Source of the DNA: Actimicrobium sp034313845
GTDB lineage: Bacteria; Pseudomonadota; Gammaproteobacteria; Burkholderiales; Burkholderiaceae_D
NCBI RefSeq assembly: GCF_034313845.1
Contig: NZ_JAVIWN010000001.1
DNA length: 64,000 nt
Strand: one strand, 5' to 3'
Part shown: piece by piece, positions 9,062 to 18,900 of the stretch
Numbering within the stretch: the stretch's first letter is position 1
Layout of the letters: each line of letters opens with the position of its first letter
Program-made: the position numbers and the translations under genes
The notes under the pieces: model-generated
Database searches by the model: none
What the model was told of the DNA's origin: nothing
The model's input: the letters and a program-made list of their open reading frames with translations, nothing else

Positions 9062-12000
9062 ATGAGACTGTCAATTGGAAAATTTAATGTTGTCGGGCAC
9101 CGACCGAATAGCGCCATTTACGATATAGACGGGACCCCGCGGAATTTGACCGTGCCAGAAAGAATTAAAGACACTCTGCCGATCAAATGGCGCGAAAAAC
9201 ACGCTGTCGAGCGGGAATTGGCAGTGTGGATAAGGCAAGTCCCGCGTGCGGAGCGCTTTTACTGTCGGCAAGTTGCTGATCACGTGGAGGCAATGCTGGT
9301 GAGTGGATCTACGGTTTTTAACTTTGATAACAGGCAATCGGTACACGCCACCAGCCTGCCACCCTTACCATCAACGCTGACCGAATTGACGATGGATGGC
9401 GGTGGACGCGCAACAGGGGCTAGGCCCTACCATGAACTTGCCAAACACAGCACTCCGCCGGATTTCTCCAGGTATCCCGCCTTGCAGAAAGTGAAGATTG
9501 AGGGTTTCTCCTACCTCACCACTGAACCGGACTTTTCCGGGTGTCCTGCGTTGACCACGATCGAAATGGAATCTTGTTTTCGCCTCGTTAGTGGACCAAA
9601 TGTCACCGGATGTTCAGCATTGAAAACATTCAAGATGACCAATTGCGACTTCCTCACCACGTTGCCTGATTTTTCCAGCTGTTCTGCGCTGACCGAGGTG
9701 GATCTGAGGAATAGAGGTTTTACGTCCTACGACTCGAGGTATGGAATACTCGTAGTGCCGGATCTGTCCGGGAGTCCTGCACTGATTTCATTGGACATGC
9801 GCGGTCACCCGATCACCAGTTTGCCCGAGCATGTTATGGCCCTGCCGCAGGAGTGTGACGTTCTGCTCACCTCTGATGGTCTGACTGATGCGACCCGTCA
9901 CCGACTTGCTGCGCGCATGAATGCATCGCGCTATGCCGGTCCACGGATACAGTTTTTCAACAGCTACGGTGAACCAGTAGCCATCCTTCCAGCAGCGCCA
10001 ACGCAGCCACTACCGTCAGGCACGCAAATGCTTGCCTCCGGCACGCGACAGCCGACCAGAATCATCCCCCATAGCCGCCAAAATAGTGCGCACCAGATAC
10101 CTCAGCAAACAAGACTAATGCTGCAAGCCTGGCGCGAACAGGCGGGCGGTGACACCGACGAAGCGATGCAGCGCTTCAATCACATGATGACCTGCTGCGG
10201 CCACACGCTGAACTGGTCTGGGCTGAACCTGAACAGCGTGCCTGACTGTTTCGGACAACTGCGCTTTATCGAACAACTCGACGTCGGTGACAACGCGTTG
10301 CCTAGCCTGCCTGCGAGCATCGGCCAGCTCGCCAATCTTACCCATCTGGACGCGCACAACAATGCCTTATCGTCCCTGCCTGAAAGCCTCATCCAACTTC
10401 AACGCCTGCAACGTCTGAACCTCGAAGGCAACCTTCTCACAGAATTGCCGCATGATCTGCATCGGCTGACCGCGTTACGCGAACTGCGGCTGTGTGACAA
10501 CCAGATCGCCAGTGCCGATCAACGCTTTGCCGGGATGATTGCCTTGCTGGAACTGAATCTGGAACGCAATCCGATACGCCTGATCCCAGCCGATCTGGAC
10601 CGGCTGGAACCGACCACACTGATCCACGCGCAGAACGCCAGCATGACGGCAGAGGACAGGGCAATCATGACAGGCAATCGCCCATCGCCTTGCCTCTACG
10701 TATCCAGCGAACTGGAGCCACTGCTTCACAGCCACATCACAGGCCGAACGACTGATCCCATCGCCCTCCGGGAACCTCAGCGCCGTATTCAGTTGCTGCT
10801 GGAAAGCGCAACCTACCTGCATTCCCGCATGGAGTCCGACGTCCAGCGCATTGATCTCGGCAACCGCCAGCTGACCCGCAAAGACTGTCTGCTGATGGCG
10901 CTCGAAACAGCACTCGAACATCACCATGACCTCATTCCCGTGATCAGCCATCGTCTGATCCATGACTTGCCCGACGATACCGATCGTTTCGCACTCTTCG
11001 GCAGCCATTTACCGCGCGAACGCATTAGCGAATGGGCAAACAAGAGAAATCTGCCTGTGCAAACAATCGTCGACGAGGTAGCGGTGAATGTGGGCTACCA
11101 GATGCGTACCGAGGATAGCCAGAATGTGCATGCGCCGGTGGTCCTGATCGCTGGCGCACGTGTGCTTGCGCGCCTGCGCCAGCAAGTGCCGACGCCGTTA
11201 TCACACGCCCAAACCCGCGCCGATATCGCCGCACATTTGCAAGCAACCGGTGCGCCTGCCGACGCCTTGCTGGGACTTGATCAGGTCATGAACCGCACTC
11301 ATCAGCTGGCTGATTTTGCGACGAGCGCAGCGACCGCCATGGCCTTGCTCTGGACTTACATCCAACAGACCGAGGCACAGCCGTTGCGGGACAACTTGCT
11401 CAATGCCATGCAAGACCGGCTCAGTGAAATCACCCCGAATATTTGCGCCGTCGGCGCGATCCAGCGCGTCATCGATATCCCGAACGCAGTCGACTTTTCG
11501 CTGACAGGCGCGATTTCGATGGCCGAGCTCGGGGAGGAAATGCGCCAACTCGCGGCCGCAGTGAACGAGGAATTTGACCTTCTGTATGGCACCGTGCCGG
11601 AACCGGAAAAGACCACACAGGAACTTGATTTGTCGCCGAAGAAGCTGATGTCCAACATGGCAAAAGCTCCCACAGATTTCACCTCTACGAAGAACTTGTT
11701 AGTCAAGGCTATCGAGTCGGGTGCGGGACTCTACGAATTTGTTTCGTGGCGCGCGCAGCACCGTCCAGAAAAAAGTTTATCGACCTCCATCATCAAGAGC
11801 TTGCTCGACAGACTGGAGTACAGCGCAGGAAAAATACACCTCGATCATCGCTATGAGATCGACCGCATCGAACAGTTTGACCAGCCCGATGCACCGGAAG
11901 ACCGCGATCACCTCCGTGTGCAACTGACTGCGCGCGACAGGCAAACCGATGTGCAGCATCGGATTCCTTTGACCCAAGTCGGCCTGCAATTTACCGACAA

Positions 12001-12481
12001 AGTATTGCGTAGCGCTGCAATCAAACGTGCCGATGCGCTTCTTGACCAGCATCTGGCGCAGTGCGCTGATCCTGCGCGCAGCGGCCAATTGCCGATCATG
12101 GTGACGACCAGCGGCAGCGACCGCAATCTGTTGTTGCGGGCGTATCGGGCTATCCGGCAAGGTATCCGTGACGACGTAGTGCGCGATGTCGCGGATCTTG
12201 ACGCGACGCTGGCACGTTTGAAAGAGACCAGCCAGCAACTGCGCGGCAGAAACCGAGGCTTTACCGACGAACAAATCGCCGAACTGAAAATCCTGTTGGT
12301 GCAAGAGTTCGCTCCCCGCGAGTTCGCCCGACAAGAACAGATCGACGTGGCAGCCAGCGCCATCAAACGCGAACTGTTCAAACAGAAAGCGCATCTTGAA
12401 CTGGTCATGCTGCGGGGGCTGGATGCCGGTTTGGTGGCAAGGGAAACTGAGCGGATTTTTCCGGTGGGGATGGTGCTTTGA
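9062..12481 (+). CDS. Two-block LRR protein with C-terminal degenerate PTP domain; candidate type III effector
   Basis: 1139 residues from ATG 9062; an earlier start at 8927 would read through the LRR scrap end and the promoter-like site. Block 1 (about 100-290) has irregular LRRs and ends LPEHVMALPQECDVLL then GPRIQFFNSYG, very like the C-terminal cap of IpaH/SlrP-type LRRs. Block 2 (about 345-520) opens with an IpaH-like helix (LQAWREQAGGDTDEAMQRF) and has LRRs such as LPASIGQLANLTHLDAHNN. Residues about 540-840 are helical and unassigned; no NEL ubiquitin-ligase CxD motif was recognised. Residues about 880-1080 match the pseudophosphatase of the proteins at 1491 and 12568, but the signature is TTSGSDRNL, with T1015 replacing the cysteine and R1021 kept. 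The gene at 12568 follows after 86 bases, probably co-transcribed. Confidence 0.75.
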   Translation: MRLSIGKFNVVGHRPNSAIYDIDGTPRNLTVPERIKDTLPIKWREKHAVERELAVWIRQVPRAERFYCRQVADHVEAMLVSGSTVFNFDNRQSVHATSLPPLPSTLTELTMDGGGRATGARPYHELAKHSTPPDFSRYPALQKVKIEGFSYLTTEPDFSGCPALTTIEMESCFRLVSGPNVTGCSALKTFKMTNCDFLTTLPDFSSCSALTEVDLRNRGFTSYDSRYGILVVPDLSGSPALISLDMRGHPITSLPEHVMALPQECDVLLTSDGLTDATRHRLAARMNASRYAGPRIQFFNSYGEPVAILPAAPTQPLPSGTQMLASGTRQPTRIIPHSRQNSAHQIPQQTRLMLQAWREQAGGDTDEAMQRFNHMMTCCGHTLNWSGLNLNSVPDCFGQLRFIEQLDVGDNALPSLPASIGQLANLTHLDAHNNALSSLPESLIQLQRLQRLNLEGNLLTELPHDLHRLTALRELRLCDNQIASADQRFAGMIALLELNLERNPIRLIPADLDRLEPTTLIHAQNASMTAEDRAIMTGNRPSPCLYVSSELEPLLHSHITGRTTDPIALREPQRRIQLLLESATYLHSRMESDVQRIDLGNRQLTRKDCLLMALETALEHHHDLIPVISHRLIHDLPDDTDRFALFGSHLPRERISEWANKRNLPVQTIVDEVAVNVGYQMRTEDSQNVHAPVVLIAGARVLARLRQQVPTPLSHAQTRADIAAHLQATGAPADALLGLDQVMNRTHQLADFATSAATAMALLWTYIQQTEAQPLRDNLLNAMQDRLSEITPNICAVGAIQRVIDIPNAVDFSLTGAISMAELGEEMRQLAAAVNEEFDLLYGTVPEPEKTTQELDLSPKKLMSNMAKAPTDFTSTKNLLVKAIESGAGLYEFVSWRAQHRPEKSLSTSIIKSLLDRLEYSAGKIHLDHRYEIDRIEQFDQPDAPEDRDHLRVQLTARDRQTDVQHRIPLTQVGLQFTDKVLRSAAIKRADALLDQHLAQCADPARSGQLPIMVTTSGSDRNLLLRAYRAIRQGIRDDVVRDVADLDATLARLKETSQQLRGRNRGFTDEQIAELKILLVQEFAPREFARQEQIDVAASAIKRELFKQKAHLELVMLRGLDAGLVARETERIFPVGMVL

Positions 12482-12567
12482 GGGTGCTGCGTTAGGTATA
12501 CCTGATTGAAGTAAGGCTCTCTGGCGGCGATGAGCGTGCGTAGAGACAAATATTAACTGACTATGAA

Positions 12568-14826
12568 ATGAACATTGACATGACTATCCCTCCTACCTCG
12601 AACGTCTCCCCAACTCCATCTCGCCAGTCTGTGCGTTACCCGCCAGATGATTCTTCCAACTCACCTGGATCGAGTGGCGAGGGCTCAGCTTCCCTGCCAG
12701 GGGGATCAAGTCACAGCGGTTCCAGAAGTGGGCAAGCGAGGCGACATAGCATCACTAGTCGAGGCAGAATCATTTCAATAACGCTGACGGAGTTGCTCAG
12801 GGGGCTGAAGAAATTTACTGACGATCTTGCGGCGAAAATGGTGCGGAAGAATGCCTACGTCAACGTAGATGAAGTCGAACACAATGCGACAAATATCCGG
12901 TGTCCTGCCGAAAACATCGTAACGACAACACCATGGCTAGGTAATGGGGAACCGATCAATTGCAATCTGCATGCCAACGAAATCACGTTCAAAACAGACT
13001 CACCGCAGGAAAAGAGCAAGAAATATATCGCGGCACAATCCCCAATCCCAAAGAAAGATGACGAACACGGATTTTTTGCTTGCGAAAAGTTTCTGGCAAA
13101 AGCCATCGAGGACAAGTCGGGGCTATTCCAGTTTGTATCGCCATCAAGAAAGGGGGAAAGTAACTACATCAGCAAGCGATCGATTGTCGGGCAGCTCAAG
13201 GCAAAATGGGATGAGTCAGGTGGAAATCTGGTTATCGGCGGCCGGTACAAAGTGACAAATTTTGACCCGATGGAAACCGTCCTTACGGATGGTACTTTGG
13301 GCACTCACGACTCGCACTTCATCTTTGAAGTAGAAGACACACGACTCGGATCTGATGCCAAAGAATTCCCCATTTCAATTGTCCTGACGCAGGCACAAGT
13401 GAACTTCGACAATAAATTGTTATCTGCAAAAGGAATTCGCGAGGCAAGCAAGTTGATGGACGAGCATAAGCTAAGGGCAGGCACACCTGAGACGGGGCCT
13501 GATGCAATGGTCATCAGCCACGCCGGTATCGGGCGCAATGCAACATTGATTGTTTATCGCGAAATTCTTGGCCGCATCAAGAACGGCTTAATTCCCAACA
13601 CTACTCAACTCGAAAAAGAAGTAATCGCTTTGATCGAACAAGGACGCGCCGTACGTGGGCCACAATTTGTGCACTCGGAAGAACAGGTCTGTGAGTTATT
13701 CAAGGCACTGCAGGAGAAATTGCCGAATGAAAGAAGTTCAGAAGAGCTTCCGATTGATCAACAGCCGGAAATCCAAGGCAATAACGCCGACAAAGCGCCT
13801 GACTTGCCGAAGCCAAAGAAGAAAGACGCTGTTCGTTCAATTGACGCTCATGGTGTAGATGATATCCCGACACAGTCACAGCCAGAAGTCAACACACACC
13901 CTGCAGCAGAAGTTGGAGAGAAGGAAATCAACTCCTCGACGGAGATTCAGCAACAGCCGCCCGACGGGCTTGATGTGCATATTGACTCTGCCAAAGACGC
14001 TCAGATAAAGAGTGATCGTTTGATGGCAGAGAAAATGCAAGATAGGAATGTTCTGGGTGATGAGCCGATTAAGCGCACACCCGCGGGTAAAGCATTTGAG
14101 GCCAGTCGCTTTGTACGGCGGAGGAACGTCGGCGGCAACAACTGCCTATTTCATGCTATCGCGGGAACACAAAACCATGTTAAGGGTAGCTTATCCGACG
14201 ACGAGATGAAGGTTCTCAGGAACAGGGTCGCAAACGTTTTAGAAAAAAAACCAGACAACTCAAACAAACCAAACATCCATTATCACGACTACTGCCTGAC
14301 TGTTCTTTCTGGCCGGGAGCCACCTAAAGATATGCAAGGAAATCCAATTTTTTTTAACAATACAGACGGTACGATTACTCGTCATGTGTCAAATGCAATG
14401 ATGGCTGAGGTACAGCGCCAGTTAGGCCATATAGCTGGTGACAAGGAAATTGCACAATGGCTTGAACTGGAAGGAAATGAGGACAAGACAGTCGTTGTCG
14501 TTGACGAGCAAGCAGGCAGTGAGTCGATCGTCACCTTCCATAACGGCAAACGCAAAACATGGGAATTGAAAAAACACCCCACATTGCGTGAGGAAGACGT
14601 AGTACAAATTATCCGCGCAAGTATTGCAACGGCGGTGGCTGAAGAACAGGGAGGAGTGCCGCCCTCTGATCGCACCCAGCTTGCCATTTTCAGGACGCAA
14701 GGACATTTTGAGGCGATCACCGGAGTCAATAACAATAGAGTTGCAGCCAGGTCGAAACAAAAACATCTTGCCGATATAGAACGGCAAATTGAAATGGCTA
14801 ACACAGTTGATATCAGCAACCTGTAA
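12568..14826 (+). CDS. Pseudophosphatase-OTU-like cysteine protease fusion; candidate type III effector
   Basis: 752 residues. The first ~70 are Ser/Pro/Gly-rich, as in type III effectors. Residues about 90-390 are a PTP-like domain: YIAAQSPIPKK is followed by FFACEKFLAKAIE, and the signature is SHAGIGRNA, with S317 in the cysteine position and R323 kept. A charged linker (390-510) follows. Residues about 515-735 look like an OTU deubiquitinase: GGNNCLFHAIAG with C526 fits the DGNCLFRAI motif, and GHFEAI with H713 fits the catalytic histidine. The usual Asp of DGNC is Gly (523). OTU effectors that cleave host ubiquitin are known from Legionella and Chlamydia. Activity and host role are inferred. 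No ribosome site is evident; a second ATG at 12580 is also possible. Confidence 0.75.
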   Translation: MNIDMTIPPTSNVSPTPSRQSVRYPPDDSSNSPGSSGEGSASLPGGSSHSGSRSGQARRHSITSRGRIISITLTELLRGLKKFTDDLAAKMVRKNAYVNVDEVEHNATNIRCPAENIVTTTPWLGNGEPINCNLHANEITFKTDSPQEKSKKYIAAQSPIPKKDDEHGFFACEKFLAKAIEDKSGLFQFVSPSRKGESNYISKRSIVGQLKAKWDESGGNLVIGGRYKVTNFDPMETVLTDGTLGTHDSHFIFEVEDTRLGSDAKEFPISIVLTQAQVNFDNKLLSAKGIREASKLMDEHKLRAGTPETGPDAMVISHAGIGRNATLIVYREILGRIKNGLIPNTTQLEKEVIALIEQGRAVRGPQFVHSEEQVCELFKALQEKLPNERSSEELPIDQQPEIQGNNADKAPDLPKPKKKDAVRSIDAHGVDDIPTQSQPEVNTHPAAEVGEKEINSSTEIQQQPPDGLDVHIDSAKDAQIKSDRLMAEKMQDRNVLGDEPIKRTPAGKAFEASRFVRRRNVGGNNCLFHAIAGTQNHVKGSLSDDEMKVLRNRVANVLEKKPDNSNKPNIHYHDYCLTVLSGREPPKDMQGNPIFFNNTDGTITRHVSNAMMAEVQRQLGHIAGDKEIAQWLELEGNEDKTVVVVDEQAGSESIVTFHNGKRKTWELKKHPTLREEDVVQIIRASIATAVAEEQGGVPPSDRTQLAIFRTQGHFEAITGVNNNRVAARSKQKHLADIERQIEMANTVDISNL

Positions 14827-14921
14827 TCAACCCGCCCATAGACTCTGGTGGGATGGCTAATGGGCGATGCCGCCACGTCTCCGGCAGAGCCTTGCAGCCT
14901 GTACCAGCACTCGCCATCGCC

Positions 14922-15013
14922 CTAATCCGGCTCAATCACCACCTGCACCGCGTCACTACAAAACCGCGAAATGCCATATGTAATGGCAACACCATGCCCA
15001 TCGACATAAACAG
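14922..15013 (-). pseudogene. 3'-end fragment of the phosphonate-operon GntR gene (copy 1)
   Basis: About 92 bases closely match the end of the intact GntR gene (20120-20212), starting with CCTAATCCGGCTCAATCACC and ending at CATAAACAG. Small differences show it is an old copy. Homology stops where palindromic repeat copy B begins. Bases 14827-14921 show nothing else. Confidence 0.8.
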
Positions 15014-15017
15014 TCGC

Positions 15018-15119
15018 GTAGGGCGCAATAACCAAAGGGCATTGCATCGAGTGCACCACCGATCGGCGCCAATACTGCGAACGCATCCGGTGCAATGCCC
15101 TGCGGTTATTGCACCCTAC
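15018..15119. repeat. Interspersed palindromic repeat, copy B (complete)
   Basis: Left arm GTAGGGCGCAATAACC...GGGCATTGCA and inverted right arm TGCAATGCCC...GGTTATTGCACCCTAC, around a core with GATCGGCGCCAATACTGCG. Near-perfect 35-bp arms could fold into a long hairpin. The core is almost identical to that of copy C at 19737. Confidence 0.9.
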
Positions 15120-15176
15120 GAAGTGGCTTTCGTATGTCGAGCACAGCTTGCTATACCCACGCGCGCTGACTGAAGC

Positions 15177-15539
15177 CTAGTCGCCAATCGTGATGATCTG
15201 ATTCAGCAGGTTGCCAGCTAACGACATGATTTCAAGGGGTACTTTTTTCCAGGGATGCGGCTTCGCTGCGCGATATTGCCAATCAAAACTTTTCGGCTGA
15301 TGCGCGAGGATGTAACTTGCCTTTCCTTTTTCGCCTATGGAATTCACTGCAAACGGATTGGACTCGTTCGATGGCGATGCGGTCACCGGCGATCCAATCA
15401 CGATCCGGGTCCGGGCATTGAATGCTTTGGGTGACAACATCAAGAAAGGGGGCATGTCTTTCATTTCACGTTCGACCTGCGGATTGAAGTCAATCCAGAT
15501 AATGTCTTGCCGGTCCGGCCCCCAGATTTTGCTGACCAT
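15177..15539 (-). CDS. mazF: MazF/PemK/ChpB-family endoribonuclease toxin
   Basis: 120 residues. The N-terminus reads GPDRQDIIWIDFNPQ and later SPKAFNARTRIVIGSPVT, matching the MazF/ChpB fold, with SFDWQYRAA and a C-terminal helix in register. This family cuts single-stranded mRNA and slows growth when its antitoxin is lost. Its ATG overlaps the antitoxin stop codon (TGATG), the usual coupling. The pair lies between the two GntR fragments, so it probably came with the same insertion as the LRR gene at 15989 and may help retain the island. Length is normal. The insert EREMKDMPPF departs from the common GREQ-GRRPA form. Confidence 0.85.
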   Translation of the reverse strand: MVSKIWGPDRQDIIWIDFNPQVEREMKDMPPFLMLSPKAFNARTRIVIGSPVTASPSNESNPFAVNSIGEKGKASYILAHQPKSFDWQYRAAKPHPWKKVPLEIMSLAGNLLNQIITIGD

Positions 15540-15793
15540 CAGAAGTCTTCCGCGCCAATTCGTGCCGACGGCATTGCCTCACCGCCGTGTTTATCCGGGT
15601 CGAATGCAGCTAACCTTTGTGCCAGTGTGCGTGGTGGCGTTCCTTTGCGATGAATCACTACGCCAAGATTATCCGTCGTCACTTCGACCGATTGCCCCGC
15701 TACAAAATTGACTTTGCGGGCAAGTGCAGCGGGTATCCGGATGGCGGGGCTGTTGCCCCATTTCTGTACGGTTACCGTAGCTGTTTTACTCAT
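15539..15793 (-). CDS. mazE: MazE/AbrB-type antitoxin
   Basis: 84 residues. VTVQKWGNSPAIRIPAALAR is the SpoVT/AbrB DNA-binding fold of MazE-like antitoxins. The acidic C-terminal tail (AAFDPDKHGGEAMPSARIG) is the part expected to bind and block MazF. It is the first gene of the pair, and in this family the complex usually represses its own promoter. The toxin start overlaps its stop by one base. Confidence 0.9.
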   Translation of the reverse strand: MSKTATVTVQKWGNSPAIRIPAALARKVNFVAGQSVEVTTDNLGVVIHRKGTPPRTLAQRLAAFDPDKHGGEAMPSARIGAEDF

Positions 15794-15900
15794 CGTTGCT
15801 CCCTGGTTGTTGACTGCTCCAGTGTCAACATTACGGAGGATGTGTCAACGTGACTAACCGTTTTGTCACGGCGAGCAACAGCATTGTTGAATCCATCGAT

Positions 15901-15961
15901 AGACGGTGCCACTGATGTGGCTTTCTGCATTGCTCCCGAATGAGTATCTGTGGCACCGTCT
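15901..15961. repeat. 12-bp inverted repeats enclosing 37 bases
   Basis: AGACGGTGCCAC at 15901-15912 and GTGGCACCGTCT at 15950-15961 are perfect inverted repeats between the antitoxin promoter and the end of the LRR gene. They could form a terminator stem for the leftward LRR transcript or be the ends of a tiny element. There is no T-run. Confidence 0.5.
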
Positions 15962-15988
15962 CGCACGGCATTACGCGTGCGCAGGCGG

Positions 15989-18900
15989 CTATCGGCGGCC
16001 CTCACCATTCCACAAATTCCCGAAAAGCCGACGGAGGTTATTGTCCTCATTCGGATTTGGCGCAGGGGGCTGCATCTGAACGATACCTGCGTCATCCTGC
16101 AGTACGCCAAGCCTCTGGGCGTGGTCGTTGGTGCGCGCGTTCAATTCTGCGATCTGGATCTGGATTTTCTGACCCTGCGCCAACTGGCCTTGGCCGGACT
16201 CGTCGCGCGGCATCAGCGTTGCTGCCAGGGGGCCGTCAGATGAGGTGTCGATATCGGTCTCTGGCTTCAGCTTGCTCACGCTTTTTTTCAGCATGCGCAG
16301 ATCCGCATCCGCACGCTGTTTGTCTTGTACCAGTCCGGCGACCTGATCACCCAGCTCGGCGACCGCCGCTTTTTCGGGCGTATCGTCGAGCGACACCTGC
16401 AGCGTATTGACGTCTTCTTTCAGGCTTGCCAGTGCGCGGTGCAGCACTTGCAGTTGCGGCGTCAGCGTCTGGAGTTCGGCATGCGCGCTGGCGGTGCTGT
16501 TGTGCGTCAGGGTCAGGTTCGTTTGCAGGGAAGCCAACTGAGCGTTGAGCCCGTCGACCGCACGATGCAAGACGCCAATCATCGGATCGGCGGGTTTGTT
16601 GGTTAACGTTTGCAGCTCGGTGCGCAGGTTACTGTTCTCGCTTTCCATCGCGGCGAAGCGCTGATTGGTCTGCGCTAGCAAGGCCATTAGTTCTTGATTC
16701 TGATTTTGCAGCATTTGCACAGTACGCCTGTCCTCTTCCTGCTGCGCCGTCAGTGCTTGTTGCTGGCTATTCAATGCAGCAAACTGCTGCACGATCTGCG
16801 CCATCTGTGCCGTCAGCAGGTGCACACCGGCTTGCCTCGCCGCATCCGGAGTCGGCGTGCTTGTCCCCGGCAACTGCCCGCTTTGCGGTGTGGCTCCCGT
16901 ACCTGCCGCTACCGTTACTGCTCCTGGCCCGGCAGACCGCATCAGCCTATCGATGATCTGCTGGTGTTTTTTACCAAGCTCCTGCGCTATTTCCCGGGCC
17001 CGCGCCGGCGAACGATCTCTGATCGATCCCGCGACTTTGGTCAGTGCCACGGTGAGCAGGCGGGTAACCGCGAGATCAGGATCGTTGTCGGCGAAGGTTT
17101 TTTCCGGTTGCATGAACGCGGCGAAGATCTTGTTTGTATAGGTTAGAAAAGCAGCGGTGGGGATGTCGCTGGCGCCGACAGCGTTGCCGGATTGCTGTCC
17201 CGAAGCGCCACCGGGCGAGTTCTTTTTCTCGCAATGGTGAATTGCCAGTCGGTACGACAGCGCATGCGCCATGCGGTGCATGGTGGCTTCCCGCTGCAGC
17301 AGCGTACCGTCATTGCCGACCGTCTCCGCCGCATCCACCCCTTTCAACAGACCGCTCGCCATGCGTCGACTATCGATGGCGCTGATAGCGGCTTTCGCCC
17401 CTTCTGCCACCTGGTTGCCGCCAAGCGGCACCAACCCAAACAGACCGGCCATTGTCTTCAAACCAGCCGCACCCGTGGACACCATGCCGTGGTTGGTCCC
17501 GTCGATGCCGGAAACATCCTGTGCAGTATTGTTACTCAATGCGATCAACGCCTTGAACAGGAGGTTGTAGAGCTTTTGCCCACCTTCGGCGGTAGTCGGA
17601 TAAACCGTTTTCAGCGCCCCAACCTCGGCTGCCCACTGCTGTTTTTTACTGTCATCGGCAAACTTGATTTGTATGAATTGGATTAACTTGTCCATTTCTT
17701 CGGGCGATGGTGTCGCACCCTGCATGACCAGCGACTGGCTGGTCATGGCGTCGATGATGTCTTGCTCCATCGTTGCCAGTGCGGTCAGTGTGGCGTGTTG
17801 TTCTGGGGTGAAGGTGTGGTGGAGTGGGGAGGTGTGGGCGGCTAGTAGTTCAGCGATGCGGTGGTGTTCGTCGGGGGTGTAGGATGGTTGGTGGTAAGGC
17901 GGTTTGGTGGCGGGCGCGGTGGCACTTTGGCCGATAAGATCCGGGTGGTCTGATTGCCATTGGCGGGCTTGCTCTGCGCAGTTGTGATTCATCTCACCAA
18001 TGATGTCCGCGGGAATGTTTAGTTGCGGATTATTATCAAGAAGAAGCGATCTTAGTCCTTCCGGCAAGAGCGGCAGGCTGGTCAGTTTGTTACTGTGTGC
18101 TTTGAGCCATTTCAGTTTTAGTGGTAAGTCCGGCAGGATAGACAGATAGTTGCTGCTTACAGAGAGTAGTGTCAGTTCTGATGGCAATAAGGTTTGTAGG
18201 CTGATCAACTGGTTATTGCATACACCGAGCTCTGTCAGTCCGACCGGCAGTTTCGGCAGGCTCCTCAGTTGGTTGAAGTCTGCTCGGAGCCTTGTCAGTC
18301 CTTTCGGCAATTCCGGCAGGAGTGTCAGCTTATTTTTTTCTACATTGAGTGTTGTGAGACCTCCTGGTAATTCCGGCAGGTTTGTCAACTTGTTTCTTTC
18401 TACATTGAGTGTTGTGAGACCTTCCGGTAATTCCGGCAGGCTTATCAGCGCGTTTTCGGCTGCAAAGAGCGCTGTCAGGCCCAGCGGCAAGCGAGGCAGT
18501 GTCGACAACTTGTTGAGAACGACATCAAGCTCTGTTAGCCCTGGCGGCAAGGGCGGTAGGCTGGCTAGCTGATTTTTTCGTGCATTGAGCGTTGTCAATT
18601 CTTGCGGCAAGGGCGGCAGACTGGTCAGGTGGTTATGGCTTACGTCGAGCTCTGTCAATCTTGGCGGCAAGAGCGGCAGGGATGTTAGTCCTAAAAGGGG
18701 CAGTGATAATTCGTGTGAATCCGTCTCAATGACATGTCGAATCCTCCTTACCGCTTTCCGTCGCGCATCGACCTCTTCGCCCTCCGGTGCATCGTTCTCC
18801 CACTCCACAAGCTGCCGTTCATAATCACGCGCACGCACTGCTTCTTGCGCATCGGCATCAACCTCGATATGGCTCCGTGCTTGCGCCCCGGGTGATGCCG

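Noticed and set aside
9062..12481. NEL-type E3 ubiquitin ligase
   Set aside because: LRR caps look IpaH-like, but no CxD active-site motif in a suitable helical context was found.
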